Shown here: piece by piece, positions 1-12,540 of the stretch
Numbering within the stretch: position 1 is the first letter of the stretch
How the letters are laid out: every line of letters starts with the position of its first letter
Assembly (NCBI GenBank): GCA_947623455.1
Contig: OX392527.1
Location: 47,536,401-47,600,400, forward strand
Length of the DNA stretch: 64,000 nucleotides
Source: Mimachlamys varia
Lineage: Eukaryota > Mollusca > Bivalvia > Pectinida > Pectinidae
Direction: 5' to 3'
Program-made: the position numbers and the translations under genes
Notes under the pieces: generated by a model
The model's input: the letters and a program-made list of their open reading frames with translations, nothing else
The model's database searches: none
What the model was told of the DNA's origin: nothing

Positions 1-94
1 TTATTTTTACCTCTATACCGAACTCCCATTCAACTAAAATGTAAAAATGTAATGAATAATCTAACATTGTTTGATTTCCATCCTTGTTTTCTAG

Positions 95-1566
95 CTTATG
101 AACTTTCTCTGGCGGAGGGGCTTCACTTTGAGAAGAGAATTTTCCATGCTACATTTGCTACTGTAAGTATGGTTTGATAATGTGACATAAATGTCATGTT
201 TAAGAAACAGTAGGTATGTCACAGATATCATTGAAATCCAGTGATTCTGCTGGTGATACACATAATTTGTTAAAAAAAAAAAAAAAGGAGGGGGGGGGCG
301 GTGTAACTAAATACTGACCAATTACCGGGCTGATCCTTACTCTCTGAATGAGATAGATCTGGTCAAATTTTCCTGTATGCTGCAGTTTAATTGTTTTTCT
401 CAAACTAATCACCTGATATTTACTGCATAGTGGCAAATACAGAGCCTTTAGTTTTGTTGACTCCTAACCCCAGAAATTTCATAATGAACTATTCAAACCT
501 TTAAATTGGAAGAGTCTAAATATGTCTTCTGGGGTATATGAGCTAAGAGCTAAGTATGAGTGTCAAGAGAGAGAAGAACTCTTGAACTGGACACAAAGTG
601 TTGGGTATACCATGACCTCAGCCATCATTATGTACATTGTAAGGCTGTAGCGTAACCATATAAGCCCAGATCTGTGGTAAAGTGTAACTTGGGGGAACAT
701 AGAGGTGTGGTCAGTAATCTCCTGTGCTTATTATCAAAGACTTTCAGCTTAAGGCTTGTCAGGTTCTGAAATAACAAAATTCGAAAACAACCCTTACCAT
801 GAATAAAACTTGTTGTGTATTATTGAGGGAATCATTGTTACTCTACATCCAAAAAAATCAACGCAGTGAGAAACTGATAAAAACCAAAAAGGAAACATTA
901 CTTTTGTATCAAATACAACAGAATTTAAGAGGGAGAATAACTAACCCTTTAACCCTTCCTCATTAGGAGAGAGATCCCTCCTGTTGACCAAAATTTGCCA
1001 TTCTCCCTCAAAATCTCCCTCATTTAAGTCCAAACTTGCACAAACTCAAAATCTATATCCTGTATCAATTGATCTCCTAGCTACTGCAGGTTTTGTGTAA
1101 TGACCATAACAGGCGTGTTTGGATAAAACGAATACTTTTTGAAGTGATTCTTATAGACAAAAAGTCAAACACAAATTGAGTCATGCAATTCCAGTCGCAT
1201 TTCACACACTTTCTCCCTCATTGGAAATGTGGAATGAATGAGATCTCCCTAACTGGAGGTTTCAGAGTTTAACATATTTGAGTGAGAGAGAGATATTGCA
1301 TAACCACAACGCATTGTATCATGTGGGATATTACATCTCTGAATTTAGACTTAAAATCTAAATGGTAAAAAATTGCTACATATGTAACTTTGGGACAGTG
1401 ACTTGCATCTTGTGTAAACTGGAAAATTATGTATCGCAGTTTCATCATGTCATGAACCTAAACAGAGATGTTACATTCGTGTAATAATTACATTTTACAG
1501 AACGACAGAAAGGAGGGGATGAATGCATTTGTGGAGAAGAGGAAGCCCAACTTTACTGACAGCTGA
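95..1566 (+). CDS. ECHS1: Enoyl-CoA hydratase, mitochondrial (3' end, two exons)
   Basis: These are the last two coding exons of short-chain enoyl-CoA hydratase, the crotonase-fold enzyme that hydrates trans-2-enoyl-CoA in mitochondrial fatty-acid and branched-chain amino-acid oxidation. Exon 95-162 follows a TTTTCTAG acceptor, starts in phase (two bases completing a codon) and reads AYELSLAEGLHFEKR then IFHATFAT. It ends at a GTAAGT donor. Exon 1501-1566 follows TTTTACAG and reads NDRKEGMNAFVEKRKPNF, ending TDS and TGA. The pattern FATxDRKEGMxAFVEKRKxNF is the well-known C-terminal signature of animal ECHS1. The catalytic glutamates and the mitochondrial presequence lie left of the window and cannot be checked. 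Frame is kept across the 1338-bp intron. The crotonase family has paralogues, but the KEGMxAFVEKRKxNF ending makes ECHS1 the clear choice. Confidence 0.92.
461..540. mobile_element. Short palindromic MITE, family H copy 1 (ECHS1 intron)
   Basis: About 80 bp with imperfect inverted ends (ACCCCAGAAATTTCATAATG on the left, GTCTTCTGGGGT on the right) and an internal pairing around AAATTGGAAGAGT. Similar copies lie at 19276, 41691, 46422 and 63331. This is the most diverged copy. It lies in the last ECHS1 intron. Confidence 0.6.
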
Positions 1567-1852
1567 ATCCATTCAACGTACACTTGGGAAGCTTTTAGTA
1601 TTGTGCCAAAGACTGAATAATTGGGAGAATAATTGAGAAAAAACAAAATTGATTCCTATCCTTAACTTGTTGATCAGATCAAATACTAATTAGATTTTAA
1701 ATCATCGCCAATGGAAATTCTTGTTATGGATTGAGGGCTTTATGCTTCAGCTTGATTCTGATTGTAAACAAAGTTTTAACACGAGGGTACCAGAAGTGGA
1801 GCACTTTTCTCACGTTCACATAAACACTGCAGCATTATTTTTTTGTCGTACA

Positions 1853-1858
1853 AATAAA
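1853..1858 (+). terminator. Possible ECHS1 poly(A) signal AATAAA
   Basis: First canonical AATAAA hexamer downstream of the ECHS1 stop codon, 287 bp after it. No strong GU-rich element follows, so the actual cleavage site is uncertain. Confidence 0.4.
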
Positions 1859-1869
1859 TGGCATCTATT

Positions 1870-3007
1870 CAAAATCAAAATTTGTATAGCATTAAGCAAT
1901 TGGCACGTTCAGCCTATCTCAAGTATGTCACTCATGCTATTAAGCTTTAATGAAAAATTTTAAACACAATATTTAGAAATGGTACAATTTTATAGCATAA
2001 TTATCCATAAATGAAAAATTACTGGAATTAATCAAAAAGTGCCCGATTCTTAAAATGAAGAAGAACAATATTTTTAATGTTTATAGTCAGTTATTTTCAT
2101 AAACTGACTTATATATGCAGAGTGGTACTAAATTTTAGGGTAATTACCTGGAAAGCTAAAACTATGATGAGAACATGATTCAGTAGAACACTTGCTGTTC
2201 CAGATTGTTTTCATAATTTCTTTAAAAAAGTGGTTAAATTTCGGTATATTCATAAAATTTGTCCTACTGCAGTCCAACACCCGTAGATCATGGGGAATAT
2301 CAGTGCACTAAGACTGCATGTTGTTTTTTAAATCATGTTTAAATTTGAACGCTGCAACTCTGAACATGTTTTGAAAGAAGATTTCTATGAATGTGACAAA
2401 TATATTTCTGTTTTTAGAAATCAGATCGAGTTACATATAAGAGAACTTGATAATTGTGCATTATATTACTCGGTCATTTAATAGAAATTCAAACAAAAAC
2501 ATTCTAGTAATCGGAAATACAGATGTATTAGTTAACAACAACATATCAGGAAAGTCCCTATTAATGCTTTGAAATTGAAATCTGTAAGATATCAGTTGGT
2601 GATTTACTAATTTTTTTCATAATCAGAATGGAATATGAATGTGTGTTGTGAATTGATTCAGAGTTGGTTGAAAATCAACAATCTGATTAAGATACAGATC
2701 ACCACTATTACTATCGTGTGTAGTACACATGACAGTTATAATGATGATCTGTATTTTTATCAAATTGGAAAATCAAGTATTTCTGATATATTTTGTATGA
2801 TTGTGATTATGTTCATTTCAATTTCATGGAGATTTATTATTGTAGAGCATTAGACATGCTCAGATGGCTTGATAGTGCTTACACACATGTGTATCATACC
2901 AATAATGTGATAACGAAACATTGGTACAGTATGTCATTTTACATTGTAGATACTGGAGAAGTCATTAAAGAACTTGTGCATTTTCAATCGATGTTGTCCT
3001 TAATTTC
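1870..3007. other. AT-rich intergenic DNA without recognisable genes
   Basis: Open frames here are short, have no recognisable protein features and no convincing splice context. No repeat was recognised. Confidence 0.6.
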
Positions 3008-3606
3008 ACATCCAAATGTGTTTACACATTCTAATAATTTCACATACAAAATGTGTTTACACATTCTAATAATTTCACATAAAAAATGTGTTTACACATT
3101 CTAATAATTTCACATACAAAATGTGTTTACACATTCTAATAATTTCACATCTAATAATTTCACATACAAAATGTGTTTACACATTCTAATAATTTCACAT
3201 ACAAATGTGTTTACACATTCTAATAATTTCACATACAAAATGTGTTTACACATTCTAATAATTTCACATAAAAAATGTGTTTACACATTCTAATAATTTC
3301 ACATACAAAATGTGTTTACACATTCTAATAATTTCACATACAAATGTGTTTACACATTCTAATAATTTCACATACAAAATGTGTTTACACATTCTAATAA
3401 TTTCACATACAAATGTGTTTACACATTCTAATAATTTCACATACAAAATGTGTTTACACATTCTAATAATTTCATATCCAAATGTGTTTACACATTCTAA
3501 TAATTTCACATACAAAATGTGTTTACACATTCTAATAATTTCACATACAAAATGTGTTTACACATTCTAATAATTTCACATAAAAAATGTGTTTACACAT
3601 TCTAAG
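3008..3606. repeat. 35-bp minisatellite, about 17 copies
   Basis: Tandem units of about 34-36 bp, each with AATGTGTTTACACATT followed by CTAATAATTTCACATACAA. The first part is a near-perfect 16-bp palindrome and includes TGTTTAC, the forkhead-type core, so each unit can form a small hairpin. One unit near 3140-3165 carries a partial duplication of CTAATAATTTCACAT. Several frames stay open on both strands only because the unit lacks stops there; these are not genes. Confidence 0.95.
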
Positions 3607-4321
3607 TGTTATTATTAGGAAACCAGTATTGCAATTGAAACAATTTAAGAGATTTCAAATCTTTTAAAAGTAAACGTCCACTTACCCGTTTTTCGGTTCT
3701 TTTGGGCTCTATGTCATCAATTGTAAACTTATTACCTCCCTTTGACCATCGCGTTTGTCTATCGAATCGGTCAGACGGTTTCCGTGATATCTGCAGATCT
3801 CTCAAATGTACTACATATGTGTTATTATCAGGAAGGACCATGGCATATCGATACTTCTAAATTGAACTGTCAACCAGAAACATATACATGTTTTATAACC
3901 ATGACCTGTGCAGATAATATTTTATAATGTTGCACAAGAAATAATGGATATTTAGCTCACAGATTGAGTTTGCGTCAATTATTTTGTGATAGTGAATAGC
4001 CCTAATGCTAAGGTATGAATTGTTAAAATATGTATTATATACTAAAAATTAATGGTCATGGACTAGCTCTATTTATAGAACGTAAGATACAAACACAAAC
4101 ATGGACGCACATTGCTGTCAACACGGAATTAGATATGTCCGTGATATCATACAAAACATGTCCGGTTTTAGATGTGTCGCCAATTCGTCAGTCAGAATTG
4201 ACTGGGACGGAACAGTTCCTAGTACAATATGATATGTTTGTTTCTGAATTATGCTATATCCGTCCGCAGGTACACAAATAGTGTAGTGTAATTATATAAC
4301 TTGGAACTGCTGCGTCCCAGT

Positions 4322-4480
4322 CAATTCTGACTATTGACCTGGGAATTTGTTACAGCTAGTTTTGGACCAAAATCAAGGTGTTTAGAGCAATTTTTCACTT
4401 TTATTGGATTTTGATAAATTTTCGATACCCCCCCCCCCCCCCCCTCCCTCAGTGGTCATAAATCATTTTTTAGATAAAAA
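4322..4480 (+). mobile_element. Partial hAT-like hairpin MITE, family C
   Basis: Carries the left arm of the family seen at 5951, 6764 and 8548: GGGAATTTGTTACAGCTAG, then TTTGGACCAAAAT, GGTGTTTAGAG and a poly-C stretch. The right arm is missing. Just outside, AGTCAGAATTGACTGGGA (4191-4208) is present in inverse near 4314-4331. Confidence 0.7.
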
Positions 4481-4969
4481 TGTTCCCCTCAGTGGCAGGG
4501 ACGTATATACATAATACGTATATTAATAATTACAGTCACACCTGCGGCCGGTAAACTGCTCAATTATGTTGTCCCACATGACACTACTCGGAGCCATATA
4601 TAAGATTTCTGATATTGGGCCTGGAGACCTACACGACAACAATTTGAATAAAACATATTGAATAATGTATTTTACATACACATTATACGGTTTTCCAACA
4701 GACACAATACTATTTAACCATGGGAGTCGATATTACAATCCAATCCTTCCAGATACCTGTTTATGAGACAGACAACCCTACTTCATTTATATCGGATACT
4801 GAAGCTTCACAAGGATCCTTATAAGCAACGTTTTATTCCTGGCTTTGCTAATTGCTCAACCAAACCTTTACCCGAACTTCTCACTTCTGTTCTCAGTATC
4901 ATTAAATAAGGGATACAGTCCTCTGTGACAGTGTATGTCCTAGAAGTAGACTTTGAAAAGATCTGGCCC

Positions 4970-5152
4970 CGGTTTCATCAACGTTCTTTAAGTCAAGGAA
5001 ATTCCTTAACTTAAAATTCTCCATAGGAAGGCATAACAAAATTTAAGGGGAACATCCTTAGCTAAGGAACTTTCCTTAAATTCTGTAATGCTTTCCTTTG
5101 GAGATTTTTAAGGTAAGGAATTTTCTTAAGTTAAGGAACGTTGATGAAACCG
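4970..5152. mobile_element. Palindromic MITE with CGGTTTCATCAACGTTC ends (family G)
   Basis: About 183 bp bounded by CGGTTTCATCAACGTTC and its inverse GAACGTTGATGAAACCG. Internally it has several inverted TTAAGGAA and TTCCTTAA motifs. A related element with GGCCCCAGTTTTATGAA ends lies at 26409-26536. No coding capacity. Confidence 0.75.
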
Positions 5153-5512
5153 TAGGTATGTCGATATACCATCTTCGAACATTGCGAGAGCTTTTTTTCT
5201 CCAATTCAAGAAAGGTAAACGACGATTCAAAATTGTTATGGCTGTGAGCTGTTCTGGAACATACAATGTACTTTGCGAAAACAAACTAAAATAGAACATG
5301 TACAATATAGGTAGACTACTGTGGCAGATAGTTGTACAAATGATTGAATTTCTGGATAACCTATTTGAGAGTAACGTTTTGTGTTTACATGTTTTGTTAT
5401 TCTAAGGCTTGTCAAAGATATCGAGATTTTTAATGATTACAACAAAATGAATATTGGAAACTTAGACAAATTCTGTATCATGTATCTTTGTAAATTCTGT
5501 ATCTTTGTATGA

Positions 5513-5538
5513 CCCCCCCCCCCCCCCCCCCCCCCCCC
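5513..5538 (+). repeat. Poly-C tract, 26 bp
   Basis: Uninterrupted run of 26 C. Similar shorter C runs occur inside the family C MITEs (4430, 6056, 6856) and at 10945. Confidence 0.95.
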
Positions 5539-5950
5539 AATAGGTAATGCATGTGTCGTCGGTGAAACAGAAGACGCTTACATTTGAAATAAGACCAGAA
5601 CACCTGGTCTTATTTTCTTTTTTCTTGTTTTTCAATGGTCTGTTCCCTGCACTTAAATCGATTAAGAGTTCATCGGATCAGGTGTGTGGTTTTGTTGTAT
5701 TCTTTTACTCTTTAGATATGAGTGTGTGTTTAAAGAAGAAGATGAGCTATTTTATTACCACGAGGAAGATTACGCGCACCCAAAATTTACAAAGAATGCG
5801 CACTAAATGAGGGGGGAAATGCTTTTAAACGCTTATAAAGGCATAATTCAGAAGAAATCATCATTGATAATTGGGAAAACAATGGATCCGAAGTCGGGAT
5901 TCTAGTCCGAAGGGTTATGACTCTCTGATCCGCTGAATACTGGGACGGCT

Positions 5951-6316
5951 CACAGGGACCTGAGAATTTGTTACAGCTAGTTTTGGACCTTAAATAGAGT
6001 GTTTAGAGTAATTTTACACATCTGGGGGGTCAAGGTCAGTTTTCGATAAAAATGCCCCCCCCCCCCCCTAAATGGTCATATAAGCTATTGATACACACGC
6101 CAAAGAACTTCTGCTGAAGTCCCATAGAAATGGTGTACATAGACTTTCAGTAACGGAGTGCAACACCACACCATCTCAAACGTTAGCTTTTATGACCGAC
6201 CATTGAGGGGGGCATTTTTATCGAAAATTGACCTTAACCCCCCAAATGTATAAAATTACTCGAAACATCATATTTTAGGTCCAAAACTAGCTGTAACAAA
6301 TTATCAGGTCCCTGTG
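5951..6316. mobile_element. hAT-like hairpin MITE, family C copy 1 (full length)
   Basis: A 366-bp palindrome with ends CACAGGGACCTGAGAATTTG and the inverse AAATTATCAGGTCCCTGTG. Arms of about 140 bp pair across a loop at about 6095-6185. It is flanked by a perfect 8-bp target duplication GGACGGCT at 5943-5950 and 6317-6324. Arm motifs include TTACAGCTAGTTTTGGACC and TTTAGAGTAATTTTAC. An 8-bp duplication with CA..GGG-type ends is the hallmark of hAT-superfamily transposition. No transposase is encoded, so the element is non-autonomous. Confidence 0.9.
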
Positions 6317-6763
6317 GGACGGCTGGCAGACTTTACCTCCGAAATAGGGAAAGTTGGCAAGAATGATGCAACTGTGTTTATGTAGTAAGTGGGCAATAAT
6401 TCGAAAAATTGATTCCCGGCAACGTGCACCTCACGCGGTACTCTGAACTAGAATTGTGTAAAATTAACAGCCTACAGGCCGTTTGATCACTATCTGCTAC
6501 TCTTATATTGTTCAATGGTGAGCTATATCGGTTCATTGGGAACTATGTAGGAGGAAACAGCTGGTTTAACCTAGAGAGCTTAATACCGTAGACAACCCGA
6601 TAAACGATTTATATCGGAAAACACGTGGCATACCGAATATATCGAACTATATACATGTAGTATTTATATAGAACAGAAATATTTTGTTATCCAGGGGTAA
6701 AACAACTGTAGGTAATTCAACAGACCGAAGGATTAGTTACTATAAAACGTCGCTGTCTTTTTC

Positions 6764-6943
6764 CACAGGGACCTGAGAATTTGTTACAGCTAGTTTTGAA
6801 TCTAAAGCCTTTATGACCATTGACGAGGGGTATTTTTATCGAAAATTTGACTACCCCCCCCCCCCCCTACCAATAGTGTAAAATCACTCTAAACACCATA
6901 GTTTAGGTTCAAACTAGCTGTAACAAATTATCCGGTCCCTGTG
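6764..6943. mobile_element. hAT-like hairpin MITE, family C copy 2
   Basis: A 180-bp member with the same CACAGGGACCTGAGAATTTG end and the right end GGTCCCTGTG. It has a perfect 8-bp target duplication TCTTTTTC at 6756-6763 and 6944-6951. The left arm is internally deleted relative to the right, and a poly-C run sits near the centre. Confidence 0.9.
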
Positions 6944-6948
6944 TCTTT

Positions 6949-7413
6949 TTCCACGTCAGCATCCCCACAGGGAAGTATTCTGTACACGTGTAACAGTTTC
7001 CCGTGGTGATTGCGTCACATCAGCGTCCCCACATGGAAATATTCTGTACACGTGTAACAGTTTCCAGTGGTGATGGCGTCACATCAGCGTGTCCCCACAT
7101 GGAAATATTCTGTACACGTGTAACAGTTTCCAGTGGTGATGGCGTCACATCAGCGTCCCCACATGGAAATATTCTGTACACGTGTAACAGTTTCCAGTGG
7201 TGATGGCGTCACATCAGCGTGTCCCCACATGGAAATATTCTGTACACGTGTAACAGTTTCTCGTAGTGATGCAGCGTCACGTCAGCGTCCCCACAGGGAA
7301 ATATTCTGCATGTACACGTGTAACAGTTTCCCGTGGTGATGGCGTCACGTCAGCGTCCCCACAGGGAAATATTTTGTACACGTGTAACAGTTTCCCGTGG
7401 TGATGGCGTCCTA
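6949..7413 (+). repeat. About 64-66-bp minisatellite, 7 copies
   Basis: Tandem units read GCGTCCCCACAGGGAAATAT, TCTGTACACGTGTAACAG, then TTTCCCGTGGTGATGGCGTC. Each carries a CACGTG E-box within TACACGTGTA and a GTCACGTCAGC stretch. The array starts immediately beside the right target duplication of the MITE ending at 6943. Unit length alternates because some copies carry an extra GT (AGCGTGTCCCC). Confidence 0.93.
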
Positions 7414-7445
7414 AACAGTTTGGCTTATTATAAGCACTTTCATAC

Positions 7446-7464
7446 ACAGGGACCTGAGAATTTG
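7446..7464 (+). mobile_element. Isolated family C terminus
   Basis: The first 19 bases, CACAGGGACCTGAGAATTT, match the family C left end and then diverge. It is a truncated copy or a single end. Confidence 0.6.
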
Positions 7465-7910
7465 ACCTGTACAATGCCTTCCCAATTAGTACATGTATTG
7501 TATATTACTCTGAACATCTGTCTTTTGAATGTATAAGACATAAATTACGGGAAGATGGACAGTTTTGGTCGAGGATGTCGAAAACGAATAAGATTGTAAC
7601 AAGTCAGCGTTACGTTCACCGAATTCGCGAAAGATGAACGTAACAGATATACACGCACGTAAATGATTGTATACCTGTAAGATTTGGTAATAGATACACT
7701 ATCAAAAAACAAAATTTCGAAAGGCCAAAATGTTACAAATTTGCATGTGCCTAAAAAGTTATATTATGAATTCAAAGACCACATGACCACGAAACTCTTA
7801 GGAATTCACGAAAAACATCGACTATCATAGCACACGAAGAGACTCAATAAAGCATATTTGCCTGGGAGATATCAGATGGTTATAATAAAGCATGTCCAGA
7901 GTCTTCAACA

Positions 7911-7933
7911 GACTGTCTGTCTGTCTGTCTGTC
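7911..7933 (+). repeat. (TGTC)n microsatellite
   Basis: Five to six tandem TGTC units. Confidence 0.9.
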
Positions 7934-8547
7934 AGCAGTCGACAGCATAATGGAAAAAATCTTGATATTCGGAATGTTACTATCAAGAAAGGGAAATTCA
8001 AATATTGGGTATTCGAAATCGGCTCGTTCGAACAGCTTTCAAAGAAAACCTCCCGGTTGGTCATGTTGAAAGTATAAGCGGCTAGATTAGTTTCCTTGAA
8101 TTGAAGCTCCGGAGGGTATATATATACAAGGATGTAGTCATTGAATTTCTTGTTATTCAAAGAAAGACAAAAGTTATGATCGGGGTGTGAAAATCGTACA
8201 TGAGATCGAGGAAAGCGGCTGAAGTAGAAGAATCTGTAATATCCTTGATTTCAACCGCAATTGGGCATTTTCTCTCGGCATGGTTAAATAAGTGTAACAT
8301 GAATATGAAATGGTATGATGTTTCTAAATGCATAGATCATTAAGAGTCAAATGAAAAAAAAATCAAAGCGTCCACTTTAAGAAGTTCTTCGACACGTTAG
8401 CTGAACTTTAACGCACCAATAAATTAATCAAAACTGAAGAAGTCAAGTGTCGTTTTTATTGATAATCAATGTGTATTTTGATACTCTTCGAGGTTTCACG
8501 AGAGCTTATAATATCGACGAAGACCTAGTAAAGAGACATGTCCTTCT

Positions 8548-8747
8548 CACAGGGACCTGAGAATTTGTTACAGCTAGTTTTGGACCCAAAATAGGGTGTT
8601 TAGAGTAATTTTACACATTTGGGGGTTATGACCATTGAGGGGGCATTTTTATCGAAAATTGTTCTTAACCCCTCAAATGTGTAAAATTACTCTAAACACC
8701 CCATTTTTGGTCCAAAACTAGCTGTAACAAATTCTCAGGCCCCTGTG
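8548..8747. mobile_element. hAT-like hairpin MITE, family C copy 3 (near-perfect palindrome)
   Basis: Exactly 200 bp. Two arms of about 87 bp match almost base for base (CACAGGGACCTGAGAATTTG against the inverse of CAAATTCTCAGGCCCCTGTG). The short centre includes TTATGACCATTGAGGGGGCA. It is flanked by GTCCTTCT (8540-8547) and GTCCTTCC (8748-8755), an 8-bp duplication with one later substitution. This is the best-preserved foldback copy in the window. Confidence 0.92.
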
Positions 8748-8759
8748 GTCCTTCCTCCA

Positions 8760-11700
8760 TGGTATGGATCATGGCGATGTATTCGTTGTATATAAATATA
8801 TATATACGTCAGAGTTCATTTAACTGACAGCTAACTGTTTAGAATAAAAACAACTTGACAAATTACAATAACAAAGGGAGAGTTTGAGGTAAATATTCCT
8901 ATTTGGTCATCATCTACACACACCTTCCAGTGGTGTAGCGCCATTAATACATAGAACAGATAAAGACCCCTTTATTGTACAGTGGTGACGTGTGCATCGA
9001 GTTGGCATATATAGGTATCATATATGTAGACGTCAGATCTTCTTGACAAATCATACTGAACCACGAACATTCACCTAAAACTACCTATCGGCTGTCTAAC
9101 TGGTGTACACATAAATTATCCACACATATAATTATATACCTTTAGGCTAAAGTTTGAAGAACAAAATTACTAAATGTAAGCGAATGTTTTGGGGACCTAA
9201 CAAGATATATTATGAAGATAAATTTTTAACAACTTGACAGAAGGAAATTTACAACATTATACACGTATGTATACATGTGGATTCCGCGAACGGGCAAAAC
9301 ATCCCATAGGCCCCTGTGTCTATATAGATTGAACTAATATAAACAATGTCAAAGTTTAATTAAGCTACGATGTCAAATATAGCCACGTTGACTATCAACT
9401 GAAAGTTCATTGGTCTACAGGTGTGTTAATCCTCCAGGCAGGTACACGGTCAATCCTGCAGGCTGTTCCACCATGCAGGGACCAGTTGTTCAAAAGCCGA
9501 TTAGCTTGATCAGTGATTAACGCACATTTTAATTCAAGTGTAACTTTAAAACCAAACCATTGAATTGGTTACAACTTTTCATGTACCACGTTTCTGGTAA
9601 GGTCGATTTACATACGAAACTGTGGGGTTGTACCTTGTTTATTGGCAGAATTATTAAAGACTGAAAATGTTGTTAAAATATTATTAAGCTTTCCATCCTT
9701 TGAACAACAGGGACCAGCTGTGAACTGTATAGCTACATACATGGTATCACAGGATTCGATGTTGTCAGAAGTGTAAGAAATTGAAACAAAAAAATACAGA
9801 GACGTTTATAATACGTAATATACATCTCTGATCAATAAGCAGGTTTTTAGTTATGTTCAAAAGACCGTTTAACGTATTTGTATATTTACCGTCGATATTA
9901 CTTACTAGACCATATTTATCACGCAATGTACGTATATAAATAGGCTAGCAAATCTAGATTTACATAGGCTAGCAAATCTAGATTTACTAATTCCAATCAT
10001 CAGATTTAGCCAAACGGCTGGTTATTTTCTACACGGGGTTCGCGATAATTTTAAATATAAACAAAATTTTGAAGTTATATTTATATATTTCTTTGCATCA
10101 ATATTTCACTGTACATATAAAATTGCCGGAGAATTAAATATATCTATGAAGCCTCGGAAAAGCCTAATATTACATTTTTGCATCGAATAAAACGCCCTTA
10201 GCCCATTTTCAAGAAGCAGTTTTCATGAAGTTTGCTTGAGTCAAATTCCTTATCTCCGAGATGAATAAATTTGGAAGCGCTTTGAAAAGACGATAAAAGC
10301 TGACTATTAGACTATTGTTTTCATTGTTTACGCTAGGCTTGTTGACTGTGCAATCACATGCACCTGAGATTTGTTTACGGGTAGTTTTAAAAAAGATGAA
10401 TTTTTTTTTGAAAAAAAAAATGCAACCCAATGGTTTAGACCGTGGGTTCAGTAAGCATAAAGTCTATGCTTGAGGCGAGAACGGATTCAAGTTTATCACT
10501 AACCGATATGCACCACGTTATGACAAATACACGTCTATTATAATTAAACTACAACTAGGTGTGGTGGACTATAGGAGATTTATTCTAAAGTTATTTTAAC
10601 CTCTAATTCCCTACTGTTACATTCGTTTAACATGTTGTATGGAGCTGACTACATCGATTTACAATAGACGACAACGGTACTGTAACAGGTGCACACTAAA
10701 GGTGGAAGTGTATATAGTTTTATACTTTCATGTAAGCTTACACGTCTTATATATTTATATATAATACTCACCATAATTTTTGTTAATTTTGGTTATTTTG
10801 GCAAAAAAAGACGGATAATTTTGTATATATATATTTGAACGTTTTAGAATATCAGGACACATGCGAGAAAATGTATGCACATGGTTTTATGGCACGTGCT
10901 CAACAATGGTAAGCTAACTATGCAAAATTGCAATAATTATTACCCCCCCCCCCCTCCAGTTGACTGATGACACGTGTATGAACAGGATAGGCTGATTAAT
11001 TTGATTATTCATGTTAAATAAATACACATCATTTAAATTCACGCTCTAGTTTAATTAATTAACATCGAGAAATTATAAATAGAACGTTTAGTATCACCGA
11101 GAGTATAACTGAAACACTAAGAACCGCCAATCAATGTATCGTTTATACCGTGAGGTTATTTATGGAACTCCAAGAACCACTAAATCATTAGAAAATTAAA
11201 CACAAAAAGAAAAAAAATAGACTTTTTTCAATTATAATATGTCTTTTTCTTTTTTATATTACTTCATTATGCTATACTGTCATAATATTTATGGGTATTC
11301 TCCTGGCAACATGTACAAGGTCTGTGCATGAAAGATAGTACGTTAAGAACCACCAATCAATCAATCAATCAATCAATCATTTCAACAACTGATGATGATA
11401 TACATGTATATATATATTACTAATCACATACACACGTATACCCTTCGATGACCGACCTAGCTGTTCATCCGTGATGACTTAATGCCGCGTCATGCATGAT
11501 TGGCTTCTTAAAATTAATATATCAGCAACTGGGAAATCCTAGTAAAGACGTGTAACCAGGTAACCCTTCATTTCAATTTGATTGACGGGTCAGTTGTCGA
11601 TAATGACATCAAATATCGAGCACCATGTCATGGTCAAGTCAGATATTGGGAAAACTGGTTTTATTACGGGTGTCACACACACGTGGATAGAAGTGACAAT

Positions 11701-12540
11701 GACTCATTCAATGTATACATCTGAATGGTTAAAATTAAATTACTGTTTAAAAAAAGTATTTATTAAAAACGCGATAAAGAATAGGCCTACAACTTAAAGG
11801 CGCGGGCTTAGATAGGTCTAATCGCTATAATAGGTCTAAGCGCTCGTTGCTCATAGCAGCATAGCTGCATTGCCCAGTACTTTTCCAAAAATGGAATAAA
11901 AATATACTTCTGAAATATAATTTTAACTGTGATAATACATACAATGTATGATGTTCATTTACTGTTCAGTAAGTCATATGTGTAAAACTTTTTACATTAT
12001 CACGAATGTTATATATCTTATTTGATACAATGATTTTCAACCATAGCAGACATATTAAACTGACAATTTAATATTTCGCTTTCCTCATTTGTAACATTCA
12101 ATTATCACAGTAAGTATAGGCCTAGGCCTACTTGTAGCTATTACTTGGTAATGATAGACAGGAAGGCCAATAATAAATAGATCTATTTATTTTAGTTGCT
12201 GCAAGTTCCGTCAGAATATTTTCAAAAGAAAAATATTCTTGGACACAAAAAATATGTTTTAGATATCATTCATCTATCAATTCTTCTTGAGATCAAAAAC
12301 TAATACGTCCTTGCTAATGTACAGTACGTTACAGGAGTTTAGTAGCTTGTTAAAAATGCTGCTTCGAGGCAAAAACACATGCATTATTTATTTTTGTCTT
12401 TTTGACATCTTCTGCCTATGGCTAATTGAAAAAAAATATATAGGCCTACTAGGCCTAGATGTAGATTAATATGGATATCCATAAGAGAAGTATTTTTGGA
12501 TCCCGGGAAAATTTGACAAATCACATGATTTCATTTTCAG
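8760..12540. other. Intergenic DNA upstream of the PDI gene
   Basis: AT-rich sequence with no recognisable coding exon. Small features: a duplicated CTAGCAAATCTAGATTTAC near 9945-9985, a poly-C run near 10945, and an (AATC)n run at 11353-11380. Open frames are short and unsupported. Confidence 0.6.
11353..11380 (+). repeat. (AATC)n microsatellite
   Basis: About seven AATC units. Confidence 0.9.

Noticed and set aside
3264..3570. Open frames of 88-97 residues on both strands
   Set aside because: They are the 35-bp minisatellite read through; the unit has no stop in those frames.
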